A stretch of DNA of 64,000 nucleotides from Amorphophallus konjac (taxonomy: Eukaryota; Streptophyta; Magnoliopsida; Alismatales; Araceae), in assembly GCA_022559845.1 (NCBI GenBank), contig CM040126.1:138082064-138146063 (forward strand), in the 5' to 3' direction. Position numbers and translations under genes: made by a program. Numbering within the stretch: position 1 is the first letter of the stretch; each line of letters opens with the position of its first letter. The notes below the pieces were generated by a model that saw only the letters and a program-made list of their open reading frames with translations, made no database searches and had not been told where the DNA came from. Shown here piece by piece: positions 43,988-56,709 of the stretch.

Positions 43988-44473
43988 GTTGACGCATCTG
44001 TGATCCAGTGATCAAGTCTTCAACAGATGGACGTGTTGCGTTGACGCTATCAGCCTGCTGCGTTGACGCATTAGTAATCCAGTGATCACGTTCTTCGACA
44101 AACAGACGTGCTGCGTGGACGCTGCTAGCCCATAACGTTGACGCAGTGGTGTTCCAGCAACTAAGAGTTCAGTTGGTTTGCATGCTGCGTAGACGCTATG
44201 ATCATCCTGCGTTAACCCTTCTGAGCTGTCTCCGAGCTAGATGCCTATCAGGCTCAATGGCTACGTTGACGCTGTCTAGCAATGGCGTTGACGCATGGAT
44301 ACGTTCCAGTGAACAAACAGCCTAGCCTTCTTAACTGTTGCGTCGACGCTGCTTGATGAGTGCGTTGACGCACCAGAGTAATCCAGTAACCCATTGGCTC
44401 TCCCTTTGTAACTGCTGCTAAGGGATTCTTAAACCGCTGCGTCTACGCTACTTGCTCACTGCGTTGACGCACC
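43988..44473. repeat. GCGTTGACGC array upstream of TATA, 3' LTR copy
   Basis: About thirteen variants of GCGTTGACGC (also GCGTGGACGC, GCGTAGACGC, GCGTCGACGC). The unit is a palindrome with a two-base centre and contains TGACG. Four more lie at 45309, 45342, 45935 and 45968. Confidence 0.8.
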
Positions 44474-44616
44474 AGAATAATCCAGGAGCTTCTTTCTTGA
44501 TGGTTTGAACTGCTGTTTCCACGTGTCAGCATTTCAGCCTCTTGGATCACGTGCCAAGTCTTGATGGCTTGAATCATCTGCAGACAGATAGAGGAAAATG
44601 AACTTAGTTCAGACGA

Positions 44617-45924
44617 ATGTATATACTTAAGGAGAGTTGCCATTGTATGGACTTGATGTAGTGCAGCGAGTGTACAGACTTGGTAAAGTTCAGGACTCTA
44701 ACAACGAGTGTATAGAGTTGAAGCCTGACAACCCAATGTGTAGACTTAAAGCTCGACAGGCTGACAATGCATGTCCTTGCTCAGTGTATGGACTTGATTA
44801 AAAGATCATGCAATGTATATACTTCATGTTATGAAGCAAGGAATACACTTAGCTGAAAACTGCCAGTCGATGTATAGACATGGCATCAATAAGGCAGGCT
44901 GTACAGACAATAAAAAGGTTGAACCACTGTGTAGACTTGATGAAGATTGAGGCCGTTGTACAGACATGGGGTTCAGTTGAGGATGTATGGACTTCATGAA
45001 AATCAGATGAACACATACGGTGTATAGACTTGATGTGTTCACTGATGGATGTACACACTTGCCCGCTGTACAGACTTGTTGAGGCTCAAGCGGTGTACAG
45101 ACTTCGAAGTTCCATTGTGGATGTACAGACTTGATCATCCAGTAATGTATAGGCTTTCAATGTTAGGACTTGAATATGTGAAAGCTACAGTGAATGAGTG
45201 TACTCACTTGACCAGATCAAGGGCAATTCGGATGTACAGACTCTGAGGATCAAAGCCAACGGCTGTACAGACTTAGAATATTAAGACTGATGTACAGACT
45301 TCATGCGTTAACGCTGTACACTTGAGGATGCTCACAGCGTTGACGCTGCATGAGACGTAGGCTGTACAGACTTAGCATATGAAGACTGATGCATGAACAG
45401 TAATGCTTAGACTTGCATGAGACGCTCGGATGTATAGACATGGAGACTTAGCCTATGCATAAGACGCTAAGTGAGACGGTCTAATGTATGGACTTAGTCT
45501 TCACAGCGAATGCAGGCAGTGTACACGCTTGTGTCCACTTGAGACGCTGAAGGAGACGGTCCAATGTATGGACTTCAACTCAAGCGACCAAAGCAACAAT
45601 GCAATGTGCAGACTTCACCTGAGACAATGCATGAGACGGACGATGTATAGACTTCAGCAACAATGCATGAATGTATAGACTTGTGTTCTCAACGAAACAC
45701 AAACACAACACAATGTATAGACTATGCTGAGTGTCTAGACTTGTGAGATGCATAGAACACACAGAGGCTGTATAGACTTGGAAACCAATGCACACGGCTG
45801 ACAGACATGAAGTGAACTTGAATGAACATGATGTACATACTTCAAAATAAATGAACATGATGTATAGACTTTGGACTCCAAGGGTGATGTATGGACTTTC
45901 ATATGAAAGGCTGTACAGACTTTG
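44617..45924 (-). repeat. TGTAYAGACTT motif array in U3, 3' LTR copy
   Basis: By eye about 37 variants of TGTACAGACTTG, TGTATAGACTTG or TGTATGGACTTG, all in one orientation, spaced about 20-60 bases (average about 35) with mostly unrelated spacers. Sense direction is the reverse complement, CAAGTCTGTACA. Confidence 0.85.
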
Positions 45925-46007
45925 GAGTCTGGGGGCGTCGACGCATGATGCATGAGACACACTTGCTGCGTTGACGCTGCATGACTTGCGAAATGCATAG
46001 AACATAC

Positions 46008-46696
46008 CACTACCAGAAAAAGCGGGATTTCAGACGGAATTTTCAGACGGAAATTTTCGTCTGAAATTTGTGACGGATTTTTTTCCGTCACAAATTCCGT
46101 CTGAAATATGCAATTACACACCGAATTTCAGACGGAATTTGTGACGGAAAATATTCCGTCACAAATTTCAGACGGAATTTGGGACGGAAAATTTAATCTG
46201 TCAGAAATTTATGACCAAGAATTTGTGACGGCCACATTTGTGACGGATCCGTCTGAAAATCCGTCACAAATGTGACTTCTCACGGATTTTCAGACGGAAA
46301 TTAATCCGTCACAAAATTTTTGCGCCCCCAATCCGTCGCAAATGTGCCTTTGCGACGGATTGGGGGCGAAAAAATTTTGTGACGGATTAATTTCCATCTG
46401 AAAATCCGTGAGAAGACACATTTGTGACGGATTTTCAGACGGATCCGTCACAAATGTGGCCGTCACAAATTCTTGGTCATAAATTTCTGACAGATTAAAT
46501 TTTCCGTCCCAAATTCCGTCTGAAATTTGTGACGGAATATTTTCCGTCACAAATTCCATCTGAAATTCGGTGTGTAATTGCATATTTCAGACGGAATTTG
46601 TGACGGAAAAAAATCCGTCACAAATTTCAGACGGAAATTTCCGTCTGAAATTTCCGTCTGAAAATTCCATCTGAAATCCCGCTTTTTCTGGTAGTG
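46008..46696. mobile_element. CACTA-type MITE, 689-bp near-perfect hairpin
   Basis: Begins CACTACCAGAAAAAGCGGG and ends with its complement CCCGCTTTTTCTGGTAGTG. TAC flanks both sides (46005-46007, 46697-46699), the 3-bp duplication typical of CACTA (En/Spm) transposons. The interior is a long inverted repeat built of TTTCAGACGGAATT and GTGACGGA units, centred near 46352. The other LTR has the empty site with a single TAC (around 55368), so it arrived after the SIRE-like element. No transposase; the frame at 46290-46583 is an artefact of the hairpin. Confidence 0.95.
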
Positions 46697-46903
46697 TACA
46701 GAGGCTGCAATGCACCGATCTTAATACAAGCACAAAACACTTTATGCACTCTCATGCATTCTCCACAGAATATATCAGTTATATGCATTCAGATTGTTAT
46801 GATTCAATGATTCAATGTCAAGCTATTAGCAAAACAAAATGGTGACTCATTCGTGTTGCTATCATTAAAACACCACATTCATCAAAGCACAAGGGGCACA
46901 ACA

Positions 46904-46916
46904 ATCTCCCCCTTTT
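46904..46916 (-). promoter_or_regulatory. Polypurine tract of SIRE-like element
   Basis: Minus strand AAAAGGGGGAGAT immediately before the 3' LTR. Confidence 0.9.
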
Positions 46917-49335
46917 GATGATGGCAACATAATGAGTCACACTGACTCGTCAAACTATTCTCTCCCTTTGACATAATCAAAAAGAAAGGGAATGGTTTGC
47001 GAGACACAATGCAGCACACAAAGACACTTATGACAATGAAACATCACTCCCCCTATCAGCATGCAAGATTAACTACTCTCCTCTAGATGCAAAGAAACCA
47101 TAACTCCCCCTGAAGCACAGGAATGGATTCAAGTTATCCAATAAATCAATCTGAATTCTGCCTTTACAAAGAATCTGAATTCTGGTGAAAAGACCACATA
47201 ATCAGAACTTATTGCAGAACAAGATGGAAGATTCCAATAGTGTGGAGAGTAAAGTGATTGGTGATAGAAGGGCAATAATAGATAACAATCATCACAAGAT
47301 ATCTCAGTGAATAATCAGACTGAATCCGATAAGGCTATCTGGAAAATCTGATCATGAGGGATTTTAATGCATACATCACTTCAATAAGTCTTAAAAGATG
47401 TAGACTCTTCTATCATAAAAGGGTTATAAAGTGGCAACTTAACCAATCTGATTTAATTTTGATGTATACCAAATTCGTCAAGTTAAACTCAATACTCATA
47501 TCTAAATCCAAGTTTTAATAAAGGTGAACCAAATATTCAGATAACACCCAAAATCAATTATCTTTTATCTTACACATATGATCTCAAAAGCACCTTTGAA
47601 AGATATACAGATTAGTACAGAAGTTAAATACTTTTCAAGAACCTGAGTTGATAGATTTTTCAAGATAATTTCATTTGAAGCACATTATATTTTTCCTGAG
47701 CAATTTAAGTTGATCAACACCTTTTTACATGAGGCACAACAAGTCTTATTTGAAGTGACCCAGTTACTCAGTGTGATAACTGTCATTGCCTCTCACTTTG
47801 AGATCAGAGTTAGCAATATGAGTGTCTTTTTACATGAGAAGACACCTTTATCAGAGGCCAGACTCCCCAGCTACTTAACACAAATAAGCTATTACTCTGT
47901 CAGGTTTTGTTTCACTAAATTTTTATCAGAGATAACTATGACACCTCATGACTTGAGTTACTTTATTTCATTGATAAAGAACTCAGTTTCTCAGTGACCG
48001 AGTCATTGCTCTGACTTCACAAAGTTTTCATTTAGTCAACATTTTTCAAATTAATGTTTAACAACAATACACACTATATGCATCTTAACCAAAGAAGCCC
48101 TGAATTCAAATTTTCAGATATCTAATGAGAGAGTCTAAGGTTTACATGACACATGTGGTTAAAGTTTATTAAACCTTATCATTCAGATATTTTCAATTCA
48201 TTTAACTACAAATCTGAGAATACATTAATCTTATATCAGTCTGATTCAGTGATAATTCTTAAACCTATATGATAGAAATTTCTACAATGTTCTCAGACTG
48301 AATTGCATGACATGCAGCTTAAGTTCCTCCGATCAGAAAAATAAGTTTAGCTGACCAATAAATCAATAGTAGAGCCAATTCAGTCACACCAGCTGAGAAG
48401 AATGTGAAAGGTGAGTATAGGCTGGTGCAAGAGTAAGTCAGCAATAGAGAAGAGCATCAGAAGAGATTTTAACATCAGACAGTAGCTGAGTCTGGAATAC
48501 AGACTGATCAGCTATTTTAGAGATATCAGCAGAGAATTCAGTTGAATAGCGCATAGTCAAGAGAGTGAATTAGGTTACTTAAACAAATGGAGTTCATGAG
48601 GTGAAGAAGATATGAAATAGAATTGCTCCCCCTGTCTAAGTGCAATGAATTTCTTTTTAGATTTTTCAAAATTTTATGATATGCACTATCCTACATATGC
48701 ATTGATCAAAAAATAGTTGGACTCCCCCTGACTATATGCATGAAATATATTGAAATCACATCACATGATATCAAATTTAGCATTCAGATATGATTCATGC
48801 AAATTAGACAGAAGAGAATTACTATAAGCATGATTGTTCAATTCATATTTCAGAAAACTTCAGTTTAGCACCAACAGATCAACAGGATATGCAATACACT
48901 GCTCTATATGACTTGACCCATGGTACTGGGCGGAGGACTTGGTCCAAGGACCACCTCACACATGGCAGTAGCATCCAGACATACTCCATCTGCCCTTCAG
49001 CACTATTCCATTTAATATACCATGATGGTCATGCAAATCAGTGCAATACAACATGCAGGGAGTTTGACAGCATCATGACATGGATATGTAATGCATTCAA
49101 AGGTAAACTACAATTATTTCCATGTGCATTTCGATTTTCAATTAGATTCAGTTAGATGATGCACAAAAGAATTAATCATGATATGCAGGCATTTAGAGCA
49201 CACAAATTTAGAAGACAGAATTTAAGCAGAGTTTTCAGAACTAACCTGAAATGTAGTTATGGGGTTTTCATTCTTGAGTGCCTTAGTTGATTAACCCCCT
49301 TTATTCATTTCCAAGGCACACCTGCAACAACTGGA
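46917..49335. other. AT-rich interior of SIRE-like element, no gene recognised
   Basis: Lies where a complete copia element would have integrase, RT and RNase H. Short frames (47710-47997, 48889-49155) show no domain. Either pol was replaced by unrelated sequence or it decayed beyond recognition. Confidence 0.6.
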
Positions 49336-51788
49336 TTATTTTGATCCTGCAGGAACCCAAGCTGCCTTGGGTCCTGTATGAGCCCTAACAGGTGTTCTAA
49401 ACAATCTTTTAGCAACATGATCATCATATTCCATCAGTTTACACTCAAACATTGAATGTCCAGTTTTTTCACAATAATAACATGAAGCCACAGAATTTTT
49501 GTTTTTATTCTTCATGTTAGCAGAAACATGATGCCCATGTGCATGCATATGAGTATGAAAATTATGTGTATGAGCATGAGTATTTCTTTTATTGACTTGA
49601 AAATTTTTCTTTCCATGCTCAGCCAGCCGACAGTTGGCAGCTTTGTGGCCTAGCTTACCACATTCAAAACATGCAAAGTTTTTCTTTTTATCTCTCAAGT
49701 TATTTCTAGCAGAATTATAGAAAGTAGGGAATTTGACAGATTTAGAGTTTAATCTATTTCCCTGAGCATGCTAGCAATCTTTGACTGCATGCCCATGCTT
49801 ACCACATTCAAAGCATTTAAGATGCTTTCTTCTTGATTCATTTTTACTCCAATGATTTCCTGACCAGCACTCATTAGCCTTATGCCCAGACTTGTTGCAA
49901 GTGAAACAAATGATATGCTGATTGAATTTGAGTTTGTTTCTTTTGTACTCATGATGATTTGGGGTGTATCTGGCATGCATTCTGTCATCAGATTTCAAAG
50001 CATAGCACTCATTCATTAAATGACCATACCTACCACAATAATAGCATGAAGCATCAGATTTCCTAGAGGCATTGTTTCTATCAGATGAATTCACAGATGC
50101 ATGTGAATGAGTACAAGAAGCATGAGCATTTTGCATTGACCCATCAGATTCAGCAGAGCTAACAAATTTTAGAGTATAACCAGAATTATTCTTTGCCCTT
50201 TTTGATTGACTCTTTCTTGTCAATTTCTGATTATCCTCAACAGGTTTTGTTTGTTTTTCAATTTTTTGAGCTTTAAACTGAAAGACAGATTTTGAAGGTG
50301 ACTTCTGATTTTCATTTTGTTTTGGGGATTGCCTTGAAGTACCAGCTACATCAGTGCTTTGAACAAAAGTTGTATATAGCTGGTTTTTAGTGATTTTCTT
50401 AACATCAGAACAGTAATTTGTCCCCCTTCAGAGTTATCATCCTTCCTCTTCCCAACAGTTTTCATTTTTCCTTTAATCTTGGCAGACTCAATAGCTGAAT
50501 TTTCCAGATTATGAATTTTATCTTCCAAGCTAGCAATGTGAAGTTCATAACTGGCTATTTCTTGTTCACTGCAATTAACACATTCGCTTAGAACTTGGTT
50601 TGCAGTTTTATACTTCTCAATTTCTTGTTCTAGACTGTTCAAAATTTCTGAATTTCCATCATAGACAGCTTTTCCTTTTTCTATAGTGAGAAGTCTTTCA
50701 GACAAGCCAGTGTTCAACCACTTTAGTTTTTCAACTTCAGCTTTTAATTTAGTGTTTTCTTCCTCAAGATTTTTATCCTGAATTTCATTATTAGCACATC
50801 TCTCTCTTCCAGACATGTGCTCCAATTTTTCAATCAGTTCATCTTCTCTTTCTTCTGCTTTAATTTTCTCAGCGAGCAGATTTTTGTGATCATCTTTAAG
50901 TGAGGCAATTTGTTTATTTAGCCATTCATTCTCACTAAAGAGATCTTCATTACGTTCTCTTAAAGCTGAGCATGTTTTACAATTTGATTTAGCAGAAGAG
51001 GACTGTGAAACCTCATTGATTTCATTCATTCTGACCATAAGAGTTTTATTCTTCTTTTGAAGATCTTCATTCTCCAATTTCATTTTGTCCAATTCAGAAT
51101 TAATTTCAGTGAGTTCCTGCATGCCTTTTAGATGCTTCTTTTTCTTATCATTCAACTGATTCTCTATTTCTGATATTTTATCCAACCATGTTTGTTTTTC
51201 AAATTTTAGAGAATCATTTTATTTCTTAAGATTCTGAACATCTAGCATGCAAGCATCATAAGACTTTTTCATATTTGAACATTTTTCACATGAATCTTTC
51301 AGATTTATTCTATCACATTTCTTTTTCAATTTTTTATTTTCAGATTTCAATTTCTTGGAAACTTCTAATAAGTTTTCATACATCTCTATCAATTCATCGA
51401 AAGAGTATCCTTCTGATTCAGAACTTACCTCGGATGAAGTTTCATCATCAGCATTTCTATGATCAGCCATTAAGCACTTGCTGTGATTCCTGATTAGCTT
51501 CAGTTTATCCAAAATGTCTTTGGCAGACCTGCAAGATGAAATGCATTCAATTAGAGATCTGTCAATTGATTCTTTTAATAAAACTACAGCTCTATTATTG
51601 ACAGAGTCTTTCAGCTTGTCCTTCTTGGTCCATTTAGATTTATCCTTCGACAGTTTGTATGGACCATGAGTTATTACCTTCCACAAATCAGGATCGGTTG
51701 TGTTTACATACCGATGCAACTTTTCCAGCCATGGGCCAAGGTCATCACCTCTGTATATCGGAGGATGGGCCATCAGAACAGATGACAA
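49336..51788 (-). pseudogene. SIRE-like copia gag with coiled coil and five CCHC knuckles, broken
   Basis: Capsid and RNA-binding protein of the element. From ATG 51788 (MSSVLMAHPPIYRG) the first 190 codons hold the copia-type gag core: PWLEKLHRYVNTTDPDLW, WTKKDKLKDSVNNRAVVLL and AKDILDKLKLIRNHS. An in-frame TAA follows at about 51219. The same frame continues 51185-50346 as a Lys/Glu/Leu-rich coiled coil of about 250 residues. A frameshift near 50400 leads to 50223-49771 with CYYCGRYGHLMNEC, CFTCNKSGHKANEC and CFECGKHGHAVKDC. After an in-frame TAG, 49698-49336 has CFECGKLGHKAANC and CYYCEKTGHSMFEC. Two stops and one frameshift make it inactive. Five knuckles is more than the one or two of most plant gags; the fragment at 12252 has four. 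Confidence 0.85.
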
Positions 51789-52046
51789 GTAGATTCAAGG
51801 CACGAAGCAATCGACAGCAAAGCACCACAACCAGATAAGCAAGGCAAGGAACTAACTCAGTGAAACTTAATACAGAACACAAGAAGCACACTTATAAAAT
51901 GCACCAAACAGAAATGCACTAAACCAGATGATCAACGTAAAGCACTAAGACAGTAAATCAAAACGATTCCAAATGACCCAATCTGAAATGCACTAAATAG
52001 TTAGCAGGATCCTCTGCAGATTGTTATATCTGTTAAGTTAGAGACC

Positions 52047-52058
52047 GCTCTGATACCA
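52047..52058 (-). promoter_or_regulatory. Primer binding site of SIRE-like element
   Basis: Minus strand TGGTATCAGAGC, two bases after the LTR; tRNA-Met type. Confidence 0.93.
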
Positions 52059-53177
52059 ATTGTTGGGTTCGGTGCAAGTATTCAGAGGGGGGGGGTGAAT
52101 GAATATAGCCCTTTAAAAAACTTTCACCCAATTAAAATATTCGACTCACTAACTATCTGGAATGCTAACTAGACAGATCTATTAAGTCTGAAAGACTAAT
52201 TAGCAGTTGCGGAATAAAACCAACTGACAGTAAGCATTCTAACAAGACAAGTTAGATGACTATAGCTTAATCAGAATTTCAATCACTTAACAGATTAAGA
52301 CACTCTAAGCACTTAGACAACTCAAGCAACACACAAACCCAGTGTCAAATAGATAGCATGCGCAGCTAATCAACTTCGTTGAACTTGAAGCAAACACATG
52401 AAGTGCCCCTATACATTCATCTAGCAGAAGCAAACCATAAGCAATCAAACCACAATGCAAGAGGGGTTTTTAGGTGGTTCGGTCCTCCAGACCTACATCC
52501 ACCCCACACTCAAACCGAGTGTGGATTCCGCTGACTCACAGCTTGAACAGCTGGGCATCACAGCTTGCCTACAACCGCTGGGCAACACAGCTTGCCGTCC
52601 AGTGGAATCCACCACTGTAACCGCTGGGGATTACAGCTTACCCGTCCAGTGGAAACCTCCACTGCCAGCTGAGCAACACAGCTTGCTGTCCAGAGGAGTC
52701 CTCCTCTGTAAACCACTGACTAACAGCTTGAAAGAAAATGTAAAATAGAAAATAAAAGACAAGATAACAGCATCGGAAAGCTGTAAACGAAAAGCACAAT
52801 GTGGCTCTTAAAGAGCTGGATGGCCTGGATTTGATCCACGGTCCATCAAGAATAGATCTCCCTCGATCTCACTCTCTTTCTTCACTCTCTCTCTTCTCAA
52901 CTCCTTCACGTCTGCTTCTCTCCTCTTTTCTTTCTCTTCACACTCTGCTCGAGCTCTCTATCTCTCACTTTTTCTCTTCTGCTTCTTCTCTCTTTCTTTT
53001 CTTCTTCACACTCTGCTCGAGCTCTCTATCTCTCACCTTTTCTCTTCTGCTTCTTCTCTCTTTCTTTTCTTCTTCTTCTGCTGGATCGTGGAAGCTCTCT
53101 CTCCTTCTAATTCTTCTCTCAGCTTCTGCTCCCTGGCTTCGATCACGATCAGCCTCCATCTGAAGACGAAGGCTTCA

Positions 53178-53184
53178 TTATATA
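53178..53184 (-). promoter_or_regulatory. TATA box of SIRE-like 5' LTR
   Basis: Minus strand TATATAA; followed in sense by the GA-rich leader and preceded by the two repeat arrays. Confidence 0.65.
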
Positions 53185-53352
53185 CTAGCAGCAGCAGCAG
53201 CCAGGGCGCATGTAGCCTCCACAACTCTCGCCCTAAAAATTCAGACCACGTGGCAGCATCCTAGTTCACGAGCCTGCCACCTCGGATCATGTGCCCTTTA
53301 TTAGCACGCTCAGCAACTAGAGTCAGGTGGCGTTAACCCACTTGCTTAAAGG

Positions 53353-53838
53353 GGTTGACGCATCTGTGATCCAGTGATCAAGTCTTCAACAGATGGACGT
53401 GCTGCGTTGACGCTATCAGCCTGCTGCGTTGACGCATCAGTAATCCAGTGATCACGTTCTTCGAAGACAGACGTGCTGCGTGGACGCTGCTAGCCTATAG
53501 CGTTGACGCAGTGGTGTTCCAGCAACTAAGAGTTCAGCTGGTTTGCATGTTGCGTAGACGCTATGATCATCCTACATTAACCCTTCTGAGCTGTCTCCGA
53601 GCTAGATGCCTATCAGGCTCAATGGCTGCGTTGACGCTGTCTAGCAATGGCGTTGACGCATGGATACGTTCTAGTGAACAAACAGCCTAGCCTTCTTAAC
53701 TGTTGCGTCGACGCTGCTTGATGAGTGCGTTGACGCACCAGAGTAATCCAGTAACCCATTGGCTCTCCCTTTGTAACTGCTGCTAAGGGATTCTTAAACC
53801 GCTGCATCTACGCTACTTGCTCACTGCATTGACGCACC
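53353..53838. repeat. GCGTTGACGC array, 5' LTR copy
   Basis: Same units as 43988-44473; a few units lost CpG (GCATTGACGC at 53826). Confidence 0.8.
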
Positions 53839-53981
53839 AGCATAATCCAGGAGCTTCTTTCTTGATGGTTTGAACTGCTGTTTCCACGTGTCAGCAGTTC
53901 AGCCTCTTGGATCACGTGCCAAGTCTTGATGGCTTGAATCATCTGCAGACAGATAGAGGAAAATGAACTTAGTTCAGACGA

Positions 53982-55289
53982 ATGTATATACTTAAGGAGA
54001 GTTGCCATTGTATGGACTTGATGCAGTGCAGCGAGTGTACAGACTTGTTAAAGTTTAGGACTCTAACAACGAGTGTATAGAGTTGAAACCTGACAACCCA
54101 ATGTGTAGACTTGAAGCTCGACAGGCTGACAATGCATGTACTTGCTCAGTGTATGGACTTGATTAAAAGATCATGCAATGTATATACTTCATGTTATGAA
54201 GCAAGGAATACACTTAGCTGAAAACTGCCAGTCGATGTATAGACATGGCATCAATAAGGCAGGCTGTACAGACAATAAGAAGGTTGAACCACTGTGTAGA
54301 CTTGATGAAGATTGAGGCCGTTGTACAGACATGGGGTTCAGCTGAGGATGTATGGACTTCATGAAAATCAGATGAAAACATACGGTGTATAAACTTGATG
54401 TGTTCACTGATGGATGTACACACTTGCCCGCTATACAGACTTGTTGAGGCTCAAGCGGTGTACAGACTTCGAAGTTCCATTGTGGATGTACAGACTTGAT
54501 CATCCAGTAATGTATAGGCTTTCAATGTTAGGACTTGAATATGTGAAAGCTACAGTGAATGAGTGTACTCACTTGACCAGATCAAGGGCAATTCGGATGT
54601 ACAGACTCTGAGGATCAAAGCCAACGGCTGTACAGACTTAGAATATTAAGACTGATGTACAGACTTCATGCGTTAACGCTGTACACTTGAGGATGCTCAC
54701 AGCGTTGACGCTGCATGAGACGTAGGCTGTACAGACTTAGCATATGAAGACTGATGCATGAACAGTAATGCTTAGACTTGCATGAGACGCTCGGATGTAT
54801 AGACATGGAGACTTAGCCTATGCATAAGACGCTAAGTGAGACGGTCTAATGTATGGACTTAGTCTTCACAGCGAATGCAGGCAGTGTACACGCTTGTGTC
54901 CACTTGAGACGCTGAAGGAGATGGTCCAATGTATGGACTTCAACGCAAGCGACCAAAGCAACAATGCAATGTGCAGACTTCGCCTGAGACAATGCATGAG
55001 ACGGACGATGTATAGACTTCAGCAACAATGCATGACTGTATAGACTTGTGTTCTCAACGAAACACAAACACAACACAATGTATAGACTATGCTGAGTGTC
55101 TAGACTTGTGAGATGCATAGAACACACAGAGGCTGTATAGACTTGGAAACCAATGCACACGGCTGACAGACATGAAGTGAACTTGAATGAACATGATGTA
55201 CAGACTTCAAAATAAATGAACATGATGTATAGACTTTGGACTCCAAGGGCGATGTATGGACTTTCGTATGAAAGGCTGTACAGACTTTG
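53982..55289 (-). repeat. TGTAYAGACTT motif array, 5' LTR copy
   Basis: Unit for unit the counterpart of 44617-45924. Confidence 0.85.
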
Positions 55290-55573
55290 GAGTCTAGGGG
55301 CGTCGACGCATGATGCATGAGACACACTTGCTGCGTTGACGCTGCATGACTTACGAAATGCATAGAACATACAGAGGCTGCAATGCACCGATCTTAATAC
55401 AAGCACAAAACACTTTATGCACTCTCATGCATTCTCGACAGAATATATCAGTTATATGCATTCAGATTGTTATGATTCAATGTCAAGCTATTAGCAAAAC
55501 AAAATGGTGACTCATTCGTGTTGCTATCATTAAAACACCACATTCATCAAAGCACAAGGGGCACAACAAGGGT

Positions 55574-56636
55574 TATGCCGCGCAAACTACGAAACTGATC
55601 AAAAGTAAAAGATATGGATGGTCAGGAACTCGCTGCCTGCCCTAGATGGGCGATCTATCGTGCAGCCGCGCAAATCATATCAATCTTCCACCCCTTTGCC
55701 TTGCCCGTCACCGGCGGGGTTGGCTAGGGTTGTGAACAAAAGTTAAATTCACACAATATAACACATGAAAATTAGGGCTTTTATAGTCAAAAGAACGAGC
55801 ATAAAAAGTTATACAATATGGCATAATCAATTTAATGTTTAGTGCCCGTAATCCCTACTTCAATTGAGATGGAACATAGTTAACCCTAGTTCTAGCATGC
55901 TTCCACTAAAACTTGAAATCCTAGCTGGATACTAGATGAAATTTGGGGCTTTCTAGATCAATGGAAATAAGGCAGAACAACGCTTCTATTGCTATATAAT
56001 AGTTAGAGTTTGGCTTGCTATCACCTACCTTAATCGAAGGATGAAGGGAGAAGAGGGTTGTCGCCGCGCTAAGAACACACCGTCGGTAAGCGCCAGAATT
56101 CTCCCTCGATTAAGCTCCTCCCGACCGCCACAGTAACTAAACGATTCTAGGGTTGCTAAGGGTCATTTTTATAGGTTCAATTAGGTCTGGGGAGTCCTAG
56201 TTGCGAAGATAGAGTCCTAGCGTCATGGACATGCGAGATTCATGTGAGACCGAGTCAATCCACTACTCCGTCGCCAAATACTCCTCCTAGGGTTAGGGTT
56301 TCGAAGATTAACCAGAGGGGAAACGAAGAGTTAATCATAGCCTGTCATTTGCACTTGGGTTTAGCTTAAACGGTTGGGTATTGGGCTCGAATTTCACGTT
56401 TTAAGGTCCGATTAGACTAAGTGTAGTTTTGGGCCTTAATCTGTTAATTAGACTTGGTTACAAATTTTATTTGGGCTGGTCATAGAAGATAATTTTTCTA
56501 AACGCTTGATCCACTATGAGATTCTATTTTTTACAGTATTTTATAAAATAGTTGAATTTTGACTTATCTTATTTCTTAAGGAATTTCTTATTAATTTTCT
56601 CAAAATTTTTATTCTTTAATAAATCGGGGTGCTACA
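55574..56636 (-). repeat. 3' LTR of minus-strand Tekay-like element, part 2 (U3 and promoter side)
   Basis: Resumes after AGGGT (55569-55573) and ends GGGGTGCTACA at 56636. In sense order it holds TATA (about 56168-56178, CTATAAAAATG), a leader, and a TTAAG/GTAGGT donor with the intron starting at 56028. Confidence 0.88.
56028..56028 (-). other. Putative splice donor (first intron base) of Tekay-like leader
   Basis: Minus strand ATTAAG/GTAGGTGATAG, about 140 bases after the TATA box. A matching acceptor (CTACGTGTAG) ends at 61094, ten bases before the gag ATG at 61084. Confidence 0.45.
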
Positions 56637-56650
56637 CCCTCCCCCACTTA
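56637..56650 (-). promoter_or_regulatory. Polypurine tract of minus-strand Tekay-like element
   Basis: Minus strand AAAGTGGGGGAGGG, adjacent to the LTR. Confidence 0.9.
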
Positions 56651-56709
56651 AAAGAATTTGGTCCTACAAATTCACTGCACTTAATAGAATGGGGTGCGAG
56701 ATAACTCAC

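Larger units (their letters stand above)
42696..46903 (-). repeat. 3' LTR of SIRE-like element, with MITE inside
   Basis: Matches 52061-55568 apart from the MITE and its TAC duplication. Contains, in sense order: a TGTAYAGACTT motif array, the GCGTTGACGC array, a TATA box and a GA-rich leader. Confidence 0.93.
42696..55568 (-). mobile_element. Gag-only SIRE-like copia element (minus strand)
   Basis: 12,873 bp flanked by AGGGT on both sides (42691-42695, 55569-55573). LTRs TGTTGGGTTCGG..CACAACA are 4208 bp on the left (including a 689-bp MITE) and 3508 bp on the right. Primer site and gag are next to the right LTR, the purine tract next to the left one, so sense is minus. The 5.1-kb interior holds only a broken gag; no protease, integrase, RT or RNase H. 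By eye the LTRs differ by about 3% in their first 230 bases, mostly transitions. Confidence 0.92.
52061..55568 (-). repeat. 5' LTR of SIRE-like element, 3508 bp
   Basis: TGTTGGGTTCGG..GGCACAACA. Same layout as the 3' LTR without the MITE. Confidence 0.93.

Noticed and set aside
46290..46583. 97-codon frame inside the MITE
   Set aside because: It reads the inverted-repeat modules; no start context or protein family, and the MITE is noncoding.
54846..55406. 186-codon Cys/Ser-rich frame in the LTR array (and 45580-46005)
   Set aside because: It is the translation of the TGTAYAGACTT array, giving SIH and VCT repeats by chance.
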